A DNA stretch of 64,000 nucleotides from Anisus vortex (Eukaryota; Mollusca; Gastropoda; Planorbidae). Shown here piece by piece: positions 40,301 to 55,174 of the stretch. Within the stretch, counting starts at the first letter, position 1. Each line of letters opens with the position of its first letter. The notes beneath the pieces were generated by a model. That model searched no databases. It saw nothing but the letters and a program-made list of their open reading frames with translations, and was not told the DNA's origin. The stretch spans positions 204,001-268,000 of the forward strand of contig CASBPS010000110.1 in assembly GCA_949126835.1 (NCBI GenBank), given 5' to 3'. The position numbers and the translations under genes were made by a program.

Positions 40301-43300
40301 AAGCAATAATTTATGAAATATCTAAGATTGGAACAATTGGTGTGGAGGAGATGTTTTATATAAACATTATTAACCTATATTTGTGAAGTTTGCTTTGAAG
40401 TGTCCCCTTTCAGCATGCTGGAGATAATTAGAATTTTGAAAAACTTTCTAAATGCATTACTAGGTGAAGATTGTGAGTCAGAATTAGATGCATGCAGACC
40501 AAATCCATGTTTACCCAACCAGACCTGTGTGGACAAACCTGCTTCAGAACAAGGAAATAGTTCCATTGGATATACTTGTGGATCATGTCCTACAGGCTTT
40601 GAAAAGATGAGTACCATTTGTGTTGGTAAGTAAATGAAAGTGATGTGTAGAGTCATCTTAGATAGCCCTACTTGTTTATTATATGTCTCTCAAACCCTTG
40701 TTAAGCAGAGAATATATGTTTTATAGAGGACACACTGGTTTAGCACAGTGTCTAGGTAATCTCATTGTGAAGTTTTTAAGTTTGAATCCAAAGTCTGCCC
40801 GGCACTGATGGATATCTGACATTAGTTGGTGAAAGTAAAGAATGCTCTTTCTATGCTGTGGCTACAAAAACTGGTGAATGCTGCTTTACTAGTCCAATGA
40901 ACCAACATGGCTAAAAGAAATACTTTTGTTTTATATGATCAATGAAACTTGTTCACATATATTATATATAGTGTAGTTTTATGATATCTCAATAAATATC
41001 TCTGCATTAAATATACTGATTCTAATTAAAAGCATTTTTTTTAAATTTCTAATTTCTATACTAAAATTTTGGACTTCTTTTTCTTTATAAAAAAAACAAA
41101 CAGATATAAATGAATGTTTCTCAAATGACACAAAATCAGTCTGCCCTGAACATTCAAGCTGTGAAAATGTTATAGGATCCTATAAATGTACATGTCAAAC
41201 TGGCTTCAGAATTGATCCTTACAATGTCTCGAGGTGTAAAGGTAAGAAAAAGTTATCATTAATTGTACACTTAACATTGGATAACAATAATACTTACAGT
41301 AAGTTGTGCTTACCATAGAAATGAGAGTGATAAGCCTTCCTCTTTATAGTCATTTAAATTGTTCTTATAAGAAAAAAATGTATTATATTACACTATCATC
41401 TAAGCTTATACTATAATTTTTGAAACAATCTTTGTATACAATTTGAAGAAGAATGATTTCATTCATTAAGAAACGAAGGCAACATTTTGAAAATGAAAAT
41501 GAAGATAAATTTAGATTTAAATAAAATTATGTAAGGAAAACTGTTAAGTTCTTTGCTTTCTAATCTTTATAAGAATTGTAATGTACTTTGTTATTCAATA
41601 ATTAATATATATATATATTGATCTCAGGTTTAATCATCTAGGCTACTTGGTAATATAAATCACTGGCTTTGTGAATTGTATTAGTAGCTTAACATTTAAA
41701 TAATAAAGTCATATATGATTGTAAGGTATAGTGATTGTAGTAAATGTACTTATGATGCTTCAAAACTGTTGTCAGATATTGATGAATGCATAGAAGGAAC
41801 AAACAATTGCCAACAAGTCTGTGTAAATAATGAAGGAAACTACTCTTGTGCCTGTTTACCTGGCAATAGACTTGCATCGGACCAAAAATCTTGCCAACTA
41901 GGTACAAAAAATAGATGTGCTTAACTATTTTAAATATTCTAAAATTAGGTGACATGGCTAATAAGTTTATATTATTAATATTATATGGTATAATGGTGTA
42001 ATAACCAACTAATAAATAACAAAATTAATATGTAACAAATCTTTTTATGCCCATCAGTTATATTGCCAAAAAGTGTTTTTATGTTGCTATAATAATTGCT
42101 ACAAAGAAATTCTTAAATTCAAAGACTCTTAATTTATTTTTCACTTTTATTCAATTTTATTCACTGATTTTTTTTTTTTACCTATTAATTAAAGTTTGAA
42201 AAGTTGGAAATATATTTTGAAAAGCTTTATCTTCATTTACTTATAACTCTATTTGCAGATCCAATCAGCATTGAAGCATGCAGTGTAAAGGGATGTAGTC
42301 AGGCATGTAAAGCTGCAAATGGAACAGCCTCTTGTAGCTGTTATAGTGGATACATACTCAGTAATGATACACATTGTGCTGGTAAGTTCACAACACATTG
42401 ATTAGTAAAATAAATGGAAATGCATAATAGTTTTTTTTTATGGAAATGCATAATAGTTTGTTTGTTTTTTTACCTAAATTTTTAAATTTGCCTTCAACAG
42501 ATGTTGATGAGTGTTCTTTCTCTAACTCACCATGTAGTCAATCTTGCCTCAATACAAACGGCAGCTTCCAATGTTCCTGTCATCCAGGCTATAAAATGAA
42601 TAATGATGGTGCTTCTTGTTCAGGTATCTCTAAAATAGAATTAAATTGAATGGGCATTAACTCATCTTAAATAATTTTGTGTTCTTTTTCATGCTGGACA
42701 GTAGACCTATAGTTTTCTTTATGTAAAAAAAAGTATGTTTTTTATTTTTGTTTCAATAAATATGCATATGATATAAGCAAATTTTGAAAAGAAATAATGA
42801 ATGCTTAGAATTTAATAATGTGTTATCAGTAACAGAATGTTTTAGTTGTGGTAAGTATATAGTCATTTAAAATTAACCTTACGCAAATCAACTTGGCCAG
42901 GGACTTTTTCTGTCAAAATTGAAATTTTCTATCAATACAACCTTTGACTATATCTCTAAAATGGATTAAATACTGTTTATTCAAAGTTTAATGTTCTAAT
43001 TGCTGTGATATCAGCCTTTGAATAGCCTGTACTAAAAATGTATGATAAATACCTTTCTTCACATCTGCAGTGTGTCCAAAACCCTATTATGGTGGAGACT
43101 GTTCTAAAATATGTGTGTGTAATGGCCATGGAGCCTGCAATCATGTCAGAGGCTGCGAATGTAATGCAGGGTGGACAGGAGACAATTGTAACCAGGATGT
43201 AGATGAGTGCATCACAGATGGGGCTTGTCGAATGGGTCAGATATGTGTCAACACATATGGCTCATATGATTGTTCATGTCCATATGGCTATAAAAATGAG

Positions 43301-46300
43301 AGTGGCCAATGTAAAGGTAGAGACATTATTAACTCATATGCTACTACTGCGACTCAATGCGGTCTACCCTCCTCCGTACTAATACGCCCAAAAGTGGCGG
43401 CCACGTGTGTGACTAACCTACTGTCAATTATTGATTTTTTTTGCCATGCGCTATGTTCTTTTTTTATCGCAAACACTGCTTTTAAAAAGAAGGAATATAG
43501 TTTGTTTCGTTAATAAAAACCGGATGCATAAAACCGGATGTTTTTATTAAGTTTCGTTTTTTTGCGATGCGCGTTCAAAGTACGGGTATTTTTCACTGGC
43601 CTTTCGTCTTGTAATATTTTTTTTTATAGCCTTCGCCTTTAATTTTTTACTTTATTAATCAATAGCTCTATACCTCAAATATAACACATAACAACAGTTC
43701 TGATAATGAGGATGCTGCAGATATAGACTTAGATGAATTTCCATTGCAACTCGATTTATGGGCTTTATGATACTTTATCAGACTTTGATGCTAGGGCTAG
43801 TGAAAATATTTAGCCAAATCCTAGGGTCTCAACACTCAGCGAATGATTCTACCGATAATTCTGCATTTTTTATGTATAAAAGTATACATTTCCAGAAAGC
43901 TTATCTATTTTATGATGTAATTTTTATTTACTTTGGGAAATATTTAGTCATTTAAAAAAATATAAAAAAATATTTTACTAAATTTAATACGGAGTTCCTT
44001 CCCTTTGGCTAGTACTTTCAGGGATGTCTTTGGAAACTAGGCTAATAGCAAATGCATAAAACAAGTCTAGGTTCTTAGCATTAAGATTAGGTAAAGCTAT
44101 ATCTAACTCTAAATAGGTAGGTTTGTCTGAAACTCTATTTGTATGTGCATGATAAGATTTAAGATGAAATAGATATTTTACCAATCAATTATAGTTTTGT
44201 CTAGTAAACCTCATAGACTTAACTAAGTATCCTTATCAAGTAGTAATATAATGAAAGTCATGTTTATATGTATATATATATTATAATATATAAATACATA
44301 GATATATATATATATATGTGAGCTTTGTACTATTGATCAATTTGCATCCCATACATCTCAGATGTCAATGAGTGTTTAGATGTACTAGACAACACATGTG
44401 ACCTAACAACAGAAAACTGTGTCAACAGTCAGGGCAGTTACTCATGTGAATGCATCATTGGATATGCCAGAAATAAAGATAATGTTTGCACAGGTAAGTC
44501 TCTGTGTAAAGGTATTACACATTAAGCAGGTATTGCAAAATGTACAGTAATTGCAAAGTTTAGAGGTATTGCAACCTATGACATGCAGGTATGCACATTG
44601 AATAACCAAGGAACTCAAGCTAGTTAAATAACAAATAATATTAAAAGTATTTAAGAGTAACTAAGTTTCAATTTTTTATATAATAATACAGAAGAAATAA
44701 AATAAGTAACAGAAGACAAATATAACATCTAAAAAGTATATGATTTTATTTATTTGCTATCATTTATTGCTTGTGTGTAGAATCAAATTTTACCCTATTC
44801 CTATTTTTCCTTTGTCTGTTTTAGACATTGATGAATGTTCTACTAAAACTCACAACTGTGAACAGATTTGTGAAAATACTCCAGGAAAATACAACTGCAA
44901 GTGTAACTATGGTTACAAGCTTGACATAAATAGATCCAGCTGTGTCAAAAGTAAGGCTGTAATCTAAAGTTGTATTAGTAAATGCTTTACTTTTCCATCT
45001 TTAAGTTCATAGAACATGTTCTTTCTAGAAAAACTTGTTTAAATTACAAATTAGAATCTAGCTTTATATTTTATTCTTTTATAATTCTTTTATAACTTTT
45101 TCTTTTTACTAGCATTAGATTTATGTTTAATGTCAGTCAAATAAATGCAATAGTCACACCAATATTTTGTTTCTCAAGATAATATAGATGTATGTGATGG
45201 AGTCAACTTGACCTGCTCTCAGATTTGCACTGTAGACCTGGTTACCAAGACACCATACTGTCTATGTAAGAGTGGATACTACCTGAAGGGGAATGAGACA
45301 TGTGTTGGTAAGTACAATGATAAGTGTGATATCAATAATTACAAAGATTATGAATAACATTTTTTGGTATTTGTATACATAAATTTATTTTGATAACTTA
45401 AAAATTCACAAATTTTGGATAAAATAGTGTGTTTTTTTATCTTACAATGGAATGTTTAGAGAAAGAAAACAATATAATCAATATTTGTCAATAAACATTT
45501 TAGATATTGATGAATGCCAGTATGAGAAACTCAATTTGTGCAGCCTAAAGGACAGCTGTTTAAATACTGATGGTGGTTATAATTGTAGCTGCCCAGCAGG
45601 ATTTACTTTAGACAACAATAAACGTTCTTGTATTGGTAAGATTAATATCATTTATATAGTTTATGTCTTGATTAATGTGAAAATGTAGACCCTAATTTGA
45701 TTTTTGTTATGCATTTTTTGTGTTGTTGTTTTTTTATTGAAAAAAAAAAATTACAAATTTCAATTTTAATATGCTATTGTGAAATTTAATATTTTTATTC
45801 TCTATTAGTTTGATTAAAAGCATTTTTAATTTACTTTTTTTAATACAATTATATTAACTCCTTTAGCATGTAGTCAAGACAAATGGGGACATGAATGTGC
45901 TAATGACTGTGCCTGTAGCACAGGAGCTGAAAAATGTGACCCGCAGAGAGGATGTATTTGTAAATCTGGATTCACTGGTCAGTTCTCTGTAGTTCTTTTT
46001 ATCTTCAACAGTTTTCACTGATCCCAAGTTTATCTAAATAATTTTTATTTAATGTTACTTCTGTAGGAGTGCACTGTGATAAAGATCTGGATGAATGCTC
46101 TACTGGACTCTTAATCTGTGGTATTGGTGAGAAATGTGTCAATGCATTTGGTGATGCCAGCTGTCAGTGCATAGATGGATACTTAAAAATTAATGGGAAA
46201 TGCCAAGGTATGTATTAGTGATGTATTATACATAATTTACTAATGCCTTATTGCGGCTATATTGTCTATCTGATAACTTGATGTGCTAAATAAATTGTAT

Positions 46301-49300
46301 TATTTCTGAAACTAAAAAAGCTTCTATAAACTTATAAGATAAAATATTTGGATATGTCTGTTGAAACAAATATATTAAATTTCATTAACAAATTTGTAGT
46401 CAATAACTTTTTTTCAAGTTTCCATTTTTTTTTAAAATATGTATTACTTCAATGCTCTACACTTACCTATTGGTGAAACCTTGTAATTATTGGATTTGTA
46501 ATGATGTTTATATGGAGTTCTCTTTCTTTCCCTGTTTACCCTTTAAAAAAATAATCAATATGCATTTCTGTACTTTGTCTAATCTGAATATTAAGTTTTT
46601 TTTTTTTTATAGAACAAGGCTCATCAGGTTGGGAAAATAATTTGGATTGGTTGTTCAATTGTAATTTCTCTAGACTCTTTGATTAACTGTGTTATTCAAT
46701 GTTGGAAAAAGGCAGCATTCTTGTAAATGTAAATAAGAAATAATAAATATTGATCATGGTTTTATGTGTTTATATATATATATATATAATCTATTTAAAT
46801 TTAGATTTGAATGAATGTAACAATGAACAGACCAATGATTGTGGCCAAGTTTGTACAAATAATCTAGGAAGCTATGCCTGCTCTTGCTACTCAGGATTTA
46901 ATTTTGAACCTGTCAACAAAACATGTACAGGTAAGATTTTCCTAAAGCAAAGATCTGTGTGAAATTGTAACATAAAGAATGTTGAAGGACTAATTTGTTT
47001 AGTCTGTCAAGAAAACAGTATTGAAATCAAATTAGCATCTGTTTTTGTTTTGTTTGGTTTACTGCAAATGAAATTTTCAGACATTAACCCTGACTTAGAG
47101 TATATTTACTTGACTGGGTATAGCCTATAACATTAACTTAATGCATGTTTACATTCCTAGATATTGATGAGTGTCAGCTCAATTTACATGCCTGTAAGCA
47201 GAGATGTGAGAACTTAGTAGGTAGCTACCGTTGTTCTTGCATGGGTGGATGGAAACTTGATATAGACAGAGTCTCTTGCATTGGTAAGTGGGGTACCGTT
47301 TTAGAACATGTTCATAAATAAAGTTGGAGAATGGGCATTCACCAGATTCATTGGACATGAAATGACTTCATATGCACATTTTATTTTTACTTGCTTTATA
47401 TTTTTATATAGTCTTAATTTTAGTAAATTATAATTTATGACCGCTTAATAAGTATGCAACTCTATAGCAGTAGTATTTACACTCTGCAGAATCTACAAAA
47501 TGTTTATCTAAAGCCTGCTCTGATTTGTGTACCAGTGTTGATGATGTTGACACTTGTTTCTGTCCAAAAGGAAAAGAATTGGATCCTAAGAATAGCACAC
47601 AGTGTATTGGTAAGGCTAGAGTCTTGATATTATCTTATATATATTACAGACATTCCTTCTATAAAGAAGATTATTGCATCATGCACTCATCTGTAGTTGA
47701 TAGTAGCTTTTCTATCTATTAATCTAAATAAGATTATCTATTCAATTTATAGTTCATTCAAAGCTATCCTTGATATCTCATTTTATAATCTACACACAAA
47801 GATATTTACTTCCTAAGCATATCTATTGTTTAAGTGTATACTTGCATATGGAAAATAATGTTTCATAATGTCAAATTTTAGGTTTTCTTGACTGATTCAT
47901 TCAACTCAATTCATTGCCAAATATCTCTTATGATAAAAAAAAGTATTTCAATATTAAGATTATTCTGTTTAATTTCTTTAAAAAATTACAAACTCGTGAA
48001 GGTGTAAAATATAATTGAAAGCCGTGAAGCGGGCTGGTCCAGCGGTTAGTTCACACCGGACTGTCAACCAAAAACCAACTGACACGTCGCGGGTTCTAGC
48101 CCCGCCACCGGCGGATCCCTGTCGCCCTGCAGGAGTTTTGGGCCTGTAAACATATTTGCGCCAGCAGGCAGCATTGTGTTTACAGAGCGCACTGAGCATG
48201 CTAAAAATAGCATGGATAGAAGCGCTATATAAGTAACCAAATTTTTTTATTTTTTTTTTAAATAAAAGGGCATATGCTCAGAATAAAATAAATTGTTGTG
48301 CAAATATTTTGAAATGCTTTGTTTATAATAACTTAATAAGACACTCAAAATAAATGTTCTGAATGTCATCTGTTATCATTTGATGAATATATAATTGTGC
48401 TGTTTCCAGATGTAGACATGTGTCAAGGTAACCCATGTCCATATAAATGCCTTGAAACAAAGGATGGGTCAGGATTTCAGTGTATTTGCCCCATTGGTAA
48501 ACAGCTTGCTACTGATTATTTTACTTGTTTAGGTAGGTGTATTTCATCATTTTTTTAAAACAAGGGTGTGCAAAACGTTGTTGCTAGGCTGTTTATTAAA
48601 TTAGAAACAGTAATATGGATCACACATTCTCAAGATTCATTGATATATTAATACTATGAATTAAAAAAAAGCCATTTGAAGGGTTACACTAAAAGACATG
48701 GAATGGTGTCTCATGGCCCCCAAGCTGCCTGACATACACCCCTGGTTTGGAATGTTTATCTTATCAATGTTAAATTCTTTATGTAAAAAAAGGTATTAAA
48801 AAAAAATAAAGAAGTTTGTATTTTTATTAGCATTTTTAGAAAACAATGCCCACCAATCCATTTCAGAGTGTAACTTGTTATATACATAAAATATAAGTAT
48901 CATCTCAGCTAGAAAAAAACTTATGATACAAATATATGGTTTGTATAGTTCTCGGAAACTGAAAAATGTCTTTTAAACTTTAGTAGTAGGTATTTAATTT
49001 GTATAAACTTATTTTTCATATTTTTTATTTTAAAATTTTATTTATTTTCAGATTGTACAGAAAGTAAATATGGCATCAACTGTTTCAACACATGTAACTG
49101 TAACACAATGAATACCATTTCTTGTGACAAGGTAAATGAATTATTAATTTTGTCTCTTTCTCTCTTATTTTCTTAAAGTAAACAAACTAGAACAGTTGAT
49201 CCATATTGATGTATGAATGTATCTGTTTTTATTTCAGATGAATGGTTCATGTACATGTAAAACTGGATGGTCTTCTCCCACTTGCGATGTGGACATTGAT

Positions 49301-52300
49301 GAATGTCAGAGCAATGCAATATGTCCACTACATTCCAATTGCACAAACACCTATGGAAGTTATGTATGCAAATGCGATCTGGGATATTTCAGCAGTAATA
49401 GTCAATGTCAAGGTAACAGCTTTTATTTTGCTTCTCTTTTACATTGTTCCTATTTAATTTTTGTCTATTTATGTTTCCTTAATTATTTATAGGAATAACG
49501 TTTCCCTTTGTAGACTTAGTAGGTTATAGTACAGGGGAAGATAAGATAAAAAGTTAATTAGCTACACAATATGTAGCTAAGTACAAGCTACCTGTCCTAT
49601 TCTATAAGCCATTAGACTTTTTAATTTTTTAGGCACCACACATGATATGCAAACTATCTGCCTCAGTCCTGACAATTTTGGCCTTTCTCATTGCATTAGT
49701 TTCCTTTATATTCAGACAAGGCTTTTATTTAACAAACCTGTAATTACTAAACTGTTGCTTAGTGTGTCATTTAAAAAAAATGTATTTAGCTCTTAATGAA
49801 TCATGGTGGTCTAGTAGTACCACATTCAGATTGCCATTCTTAAACCCTTGTTCAAGTCCAGATAAACGCCAGGATTTTTTCATGTGTGTCTACTTTGATC
49901 TAGTTGGGGAAAAGTAACATTTGTTGGGCATTGTGTTGACCACATGATCGCCTTGTATTCTGAAGGGACACATAAACTGATGAGGTTGCCTTACCTGTAC
50001 TTTGATCCCAAATAGACTGAAAGAAATACTTTACTTTTTATATAGTGTATATTATTTGCATAATGCTGAAGGTCTTAGACATATTATAATATATGGTAAT
50101 GCAGTGCTGTATTTTCATATAAGAATTGTTCAAGTAAATTTAATCTACTTATGTTTCAACTATCCAGTTTGTACATTGGGTACCTATGGTGAAGAATGTA
50201 AGAACCAATGCCTTTGTGACTTGACCCATAGTACATGTAACACAACATCTGGTCAGTGTGTTTGTAATGATGGATGGACTGGGCCTCAGTGTGACACAGA
50301 TGTAAATGAATGTGACAGTACTGCTAAAGCATGCCAGGCAGGCAGTCAAGGACATTGGGTAAAACATTTTTGCAGTATTAAAATAATTTAGTAAGTAAAA
50401 GTCATGTATTTATTTTGTGAGAGAATATTGTTTCATTATAACAATTTTCACACAAATGTATTACAGTGCTTTTGATATCCTTTAGGTTTGTGTGAATACT
50501 CTTGGATCATACAAATGCAGTTGTGAAACAGGCTATGTCATCAACAACAACACATGTGAAGGTACAAACCCTACAATGAAACATACTGGTTTTATTTTTG
50601 TTTTTTTGGTGCTAACACATGTTCACTTAATGTGTATGAAAGATCTATTGTGTGAAAACTAAGTCTGACCTGATAAAGCTGTTTGGTAGGACTTACATAA
50701 GCTTTAGTCACTTTAGAAATACTTCATTAATTCATGCTAATATATAATATATCAAATTTATACAAGCTCTCTTTCTTCGCAAGTGACATTTGAGCTTATC
50801 TTACATGTTACAGATGCATCTTTTATACAGAAGATTATTGCTTCCTGAACTTTTTTAAAGGTTTTAGCTTACTATTGCATTTTGATTAGTGTTTCAAATG
50901 ATGTTAAGTTATTGGTTTTCTTGGTTTGCTCAGGCAACCCATTCCATGCCTGTATACCACTTGGGAAGAAAAATAACTTTTGTGTTTTGTTCTTTGCCTT
51001 TCTTTCCTCTAGTGTTTTAGGTTTAATGATTTTACTATTGGTCTTACATTCTTGAGTTGTGAAGATTTACTAGTAATGAACCTTGCTACTCTATTCTGGA
51101 TTTGTTCAGTTTTGCAATGTTTTCTTTCTCTGATAGGTCCCAAACAGAAGATATATATTCTAGTATAAATCTAATGTTAGATAGCATTTTAGCTGTATTG
51201 CTGTATGCTCATGTTACATTTGTAAATATTTTTTTTTAATGATGACTAGGGTTTTGTTTGATTTTTTAATTCCTTCATCAACATTTGGATTCCGTGTAAT
51301 TTGTAATTTATCATTACTGCTAAGTAATTTTCTGCAATTTTAGTTTGGGTTAAATGGATTCCAAGAATGAAATAATTTTATTTTTTTATTTAATACTCTT
51401 TATATTTGGCCTTTTTCTGGGACATAGAATGAATGGATTACTAAAATAGTCAGAACTTAATATCTTTTCAAATACTTAACTAAACTTAAACCACATATAA
51501 GCATAGGATCTTCTTTATACAAATATGCATAAGAATGTAAATACAATCGACCAGTGAAAGAAATCACAATATGTGATTTGCAATGTTCCCAAGATTGTAT
51601 ATTAAAGTTGAGATATATGTACCGGGTATATAGAAAATATTAAGAAATATTTTACTATTACAAAAACAAGGCTCATAGCTCTATTATTTACTATGTTTGT
51701 AAAGCTTAAAATAATTAGTTAGCTATATATTTTTTAGCCTAGAGATTATATCTGTATTCTATATGTAGTTTGTTGCTCAATGTTAAATGCGCTCTGAGCT
51801 TACATTATGTTTGTTGGCAGCGCTATACAAATATAATAATTATTATTTTATTAATACTTCACAAAAGAAATTAATAGCAGAATTTCATAAGGTTTTATTG
51901 TTGTTGTTTTTTACAGACATTAATGAGTGTACTTTGGAAATACAGGACTGTGAACAAATATGTAAGAATAATATTGGCAGCTACTCTTGTCAATGTGATT
52001 ATGGCTACATGTTGAATGAAACAGATAGGAAAACATGTATTGGTAAGTTGGCATATTGAATTTATTGTTTTTCTGACTTTTTACCTTTTATTTTGAACCA
52101 AATTTTTTTTTTCAGAATTCTAGTCATCTGTTTAGCTTAGTTGAGTTTTATGGTTTATGTTGTTATTTAAATTTTTCCAATAGTGGAATCGAACAATTTT
52201 GTAGCATTTAGTTTCAAAATTATGCCATTGAAAATCTACTAGTTGTATATATATCATTTTTTATGGTTTTAACCTTTAATTGTGTCATTTGTTGCTAATT

Positions 52301-55139
52301 CTGCTTTTGTTGATCCAAAACTTTGTATGCCTAGGGTGCAGAAAAGTATCACCATATTAATAGAATCATAATAAAGTATTGTTTCCCAGTAATGTTCTAT
52401 TTCCTGTATTTATCTTAATTGTTCTACAGATATAGATGAATGTTCAATTAATACTGATGGCTGTGAACAAAGGTGTACCAATGTGGATGGAAGTTTCTTC
52501 TGTTACTGTGGAGCTGGCTACCAATTGAATGACACCAATGCAAAAACATGTTTCAGTAGGTTTCAGCCAATTATGAAATTGTGTCAATAAATAAAGCAGT
52601 GAATTCTTGTTCAATTGAGTGCTCTGCTAGACCTAACTTTGGTATAAGAAAATGCTTATAATGATGTAGTTCTAAGTTGTTTTTTTTTTTTTTTTGTGCT
52701 TGGGAAATCATTTTTTTAAGTTTAAATTAGTGCTTCATTAGTCTAAATCTGCTATTCATTACATAGTGGATAAAGTATTCCCATTGGACCAATTAGATCC
52801 ATAGAGCAAAAGTTTCCAAGGTCAAGGCAGACTTGTGGATTATGTTGCCACATAAATTAAATTATTTTTTTTTTCTTAATTTTTATCAATTTATCATCAT
52901 TGTTTTCTTTGACCTAACAGAATCAATAGAATATTCCTTCCAGCTGAGAATTGAGTATGATGTCAGTGGTAAAAACCTTAGGGAAAAACAAGGAAAAGAT
53001 TATCTTAGCCTAAAATCTCTCACTGAAGCAGCTGTAAGTTATCCTTGCAACAAGATATTTATTTTAATGCAGATAAAAAAATATATTGTACACAATATGT
53101 AAGAAAAATATATTTTTTAAATTAATTTTGAGAGCTCTGTTCATGAAAAAATGTCTTTTAATGTGCTATCGGACTGCTGCTTTTAAAGCACATTTGTTAC
53201 AGAAGTAGTCCATGCAAATAGTAGACTAACAATAGAGTAGGAATGTTCATGTGACATTCAATTAATGTGCTTTTGTTGATTTCCACAGTTGAAGGAAGCT
53301 ATTAAGTCCAAAGTAAAAAGTTTAGTCACAATAAACATTTTAAACTTGAGGTAAGTTTTAATGAACAATTGTTTATTTTTGTTGTTGTAAATCCATCTTT
53401 TTTACAATGCATTGGACTGAAATTGTATATCTCTAAAGAGTTTGTTGAGTCAGGTGCAAAATCATTGCACTGATTCATAGAATGGAAATATAATGGTTAA
53501 TAATTTATTTGTTGTATTTTGTTCACAGGCCTGGAAGTCTCATTGTAGACTTTGAGACTGTATTGGAAGTCACAAATGAAACTTTTGTTGTTGGTAAAAT
53601 AGTGGAAGCATTTATAGACATTGCTAAGTCTGGCTTACAATTGGGTGGATCAACTAATTATCAAGCCACTGTTACAATAGCAAATGTTACAGGTAGAACT
53701 ACATTCAACATAATCCTTTAAATTCTGTTCAATGTTTCTTAACGTTACCACAACTATCAATTTCTGTGTAAAGATATATACATACACTCCAACTTTACAA
53801 ACTTTATGAATTACTGCAGGTACCATGATTTTGTTTAGAAAATGTTACTGGGTTCATGGTGATTTTGCATATCTTCTTCTTACGAAAAACTAAAAATAAA
53901 AAATGACAAAATGTTATTTTAAAAACAATGCACTATAAATAAAAAGTTATTGATTTAAAAGTACAGAAATGTTACATTATCCTAATTAAATTTGCTAGGA
54001 TTTCCAATTGTTAGCAGCTTGTGGCAAATTTTGTCATGTATAGCCTAGATATGTTTTCTAAATTTCTAATTGCAAAAGTTAATAAAATTACTTTAGTACT
54101 ATAATTTGTTCATTTTGAATTTTAGCTGTTCAGGAAAATAGATTGTTTTATATATTTTTCTCAAAAGAATGTCATTATGGAAAAGAAATATTATTCTTTT
54201 ACAGTAATACCATCAATAGATAAATGTTTGGTTCTAGAAATGATTGAAACTTGTCATTCAGATGAGAAATGTCAGATTAGTTCAGATGGACTGGCTTACT
54301 GCAAGTAAGTGATAATTTTATGAACATTATAATTTCATTGAAATACAACTCTAACTTCTTCTTTAATTACAATGAATTGGCTCAACTGTTATACAAACAT
54401 ATTTACTTCCTATGATTCTACATACTATTTCAAATTTTATTGTGGCAGTTGAATCCCAACATTATGGTCTGTATAATATTTATTTTTAAAATTAAATATT
54501 GCTTTGTTTCTTCATTGTAGGAAAATTACAGAAATAGAAAAAGAAGGTAAATTTTAGAAATTAAATTTATTTTATTAAGATATCTATACAAAAAAAAAGT
54601 GTATATTTTCAACCACATTCAATATTTGCTTTGGGTGATATTACAGTTAAATACTATTCATATCTCACTAGGAATATTTTATAGTTATTTTTTCAAGGGT
54701 ACATGCTAAAGTAACTAATATACACATTAAACTAGTTTTTTTTAATGTAATACTGTTAGACATTTGAAGTTAACTACAAATGAAAAACCAGAAATGCTTG
54801 ATAAATGTAATAACCTGATAAAAACATTTTGAAATTTATACAGAAAATATTTGCATCAATCATTATTGTTTAATTATTTTTCAGCAAATACTGCATTAAT
54901 TCTTGGCCTGACCATGGGACTTACTTTAGGCCTGGCTTTGCTTATTGCAATTGCATGTTGCATAAGGTATAAGAGAAACTTTAATCAACTCAAAAGGTAA
55001 ACACTTTTTGATAAAACTGGATACATAGTGTTGCCAATCTAATTAAGATACTTAGTGTAACCAACCTAAACAAAATAATATAGTGTACCAAATGCTCTAT
55101 TTTATTTCTTTGTTTCCTCTCTTTCTCTCTCTTTCTCTC

Positions 55140-55174
<35 letters not shown>

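Noticed and set aside
46612..46640. Possible exon after TTTTTTATAG in the intron before 46805
   Set aside because: No donor keeps the EGF frame and there is no Cys pattern. The EGF exons on both sides join in phase without it.
52775..52800. SINE fragment in the intron before the SEA domain
   Set aside because: Only about 20 bases resemble the segment near 62330; too short to claim.
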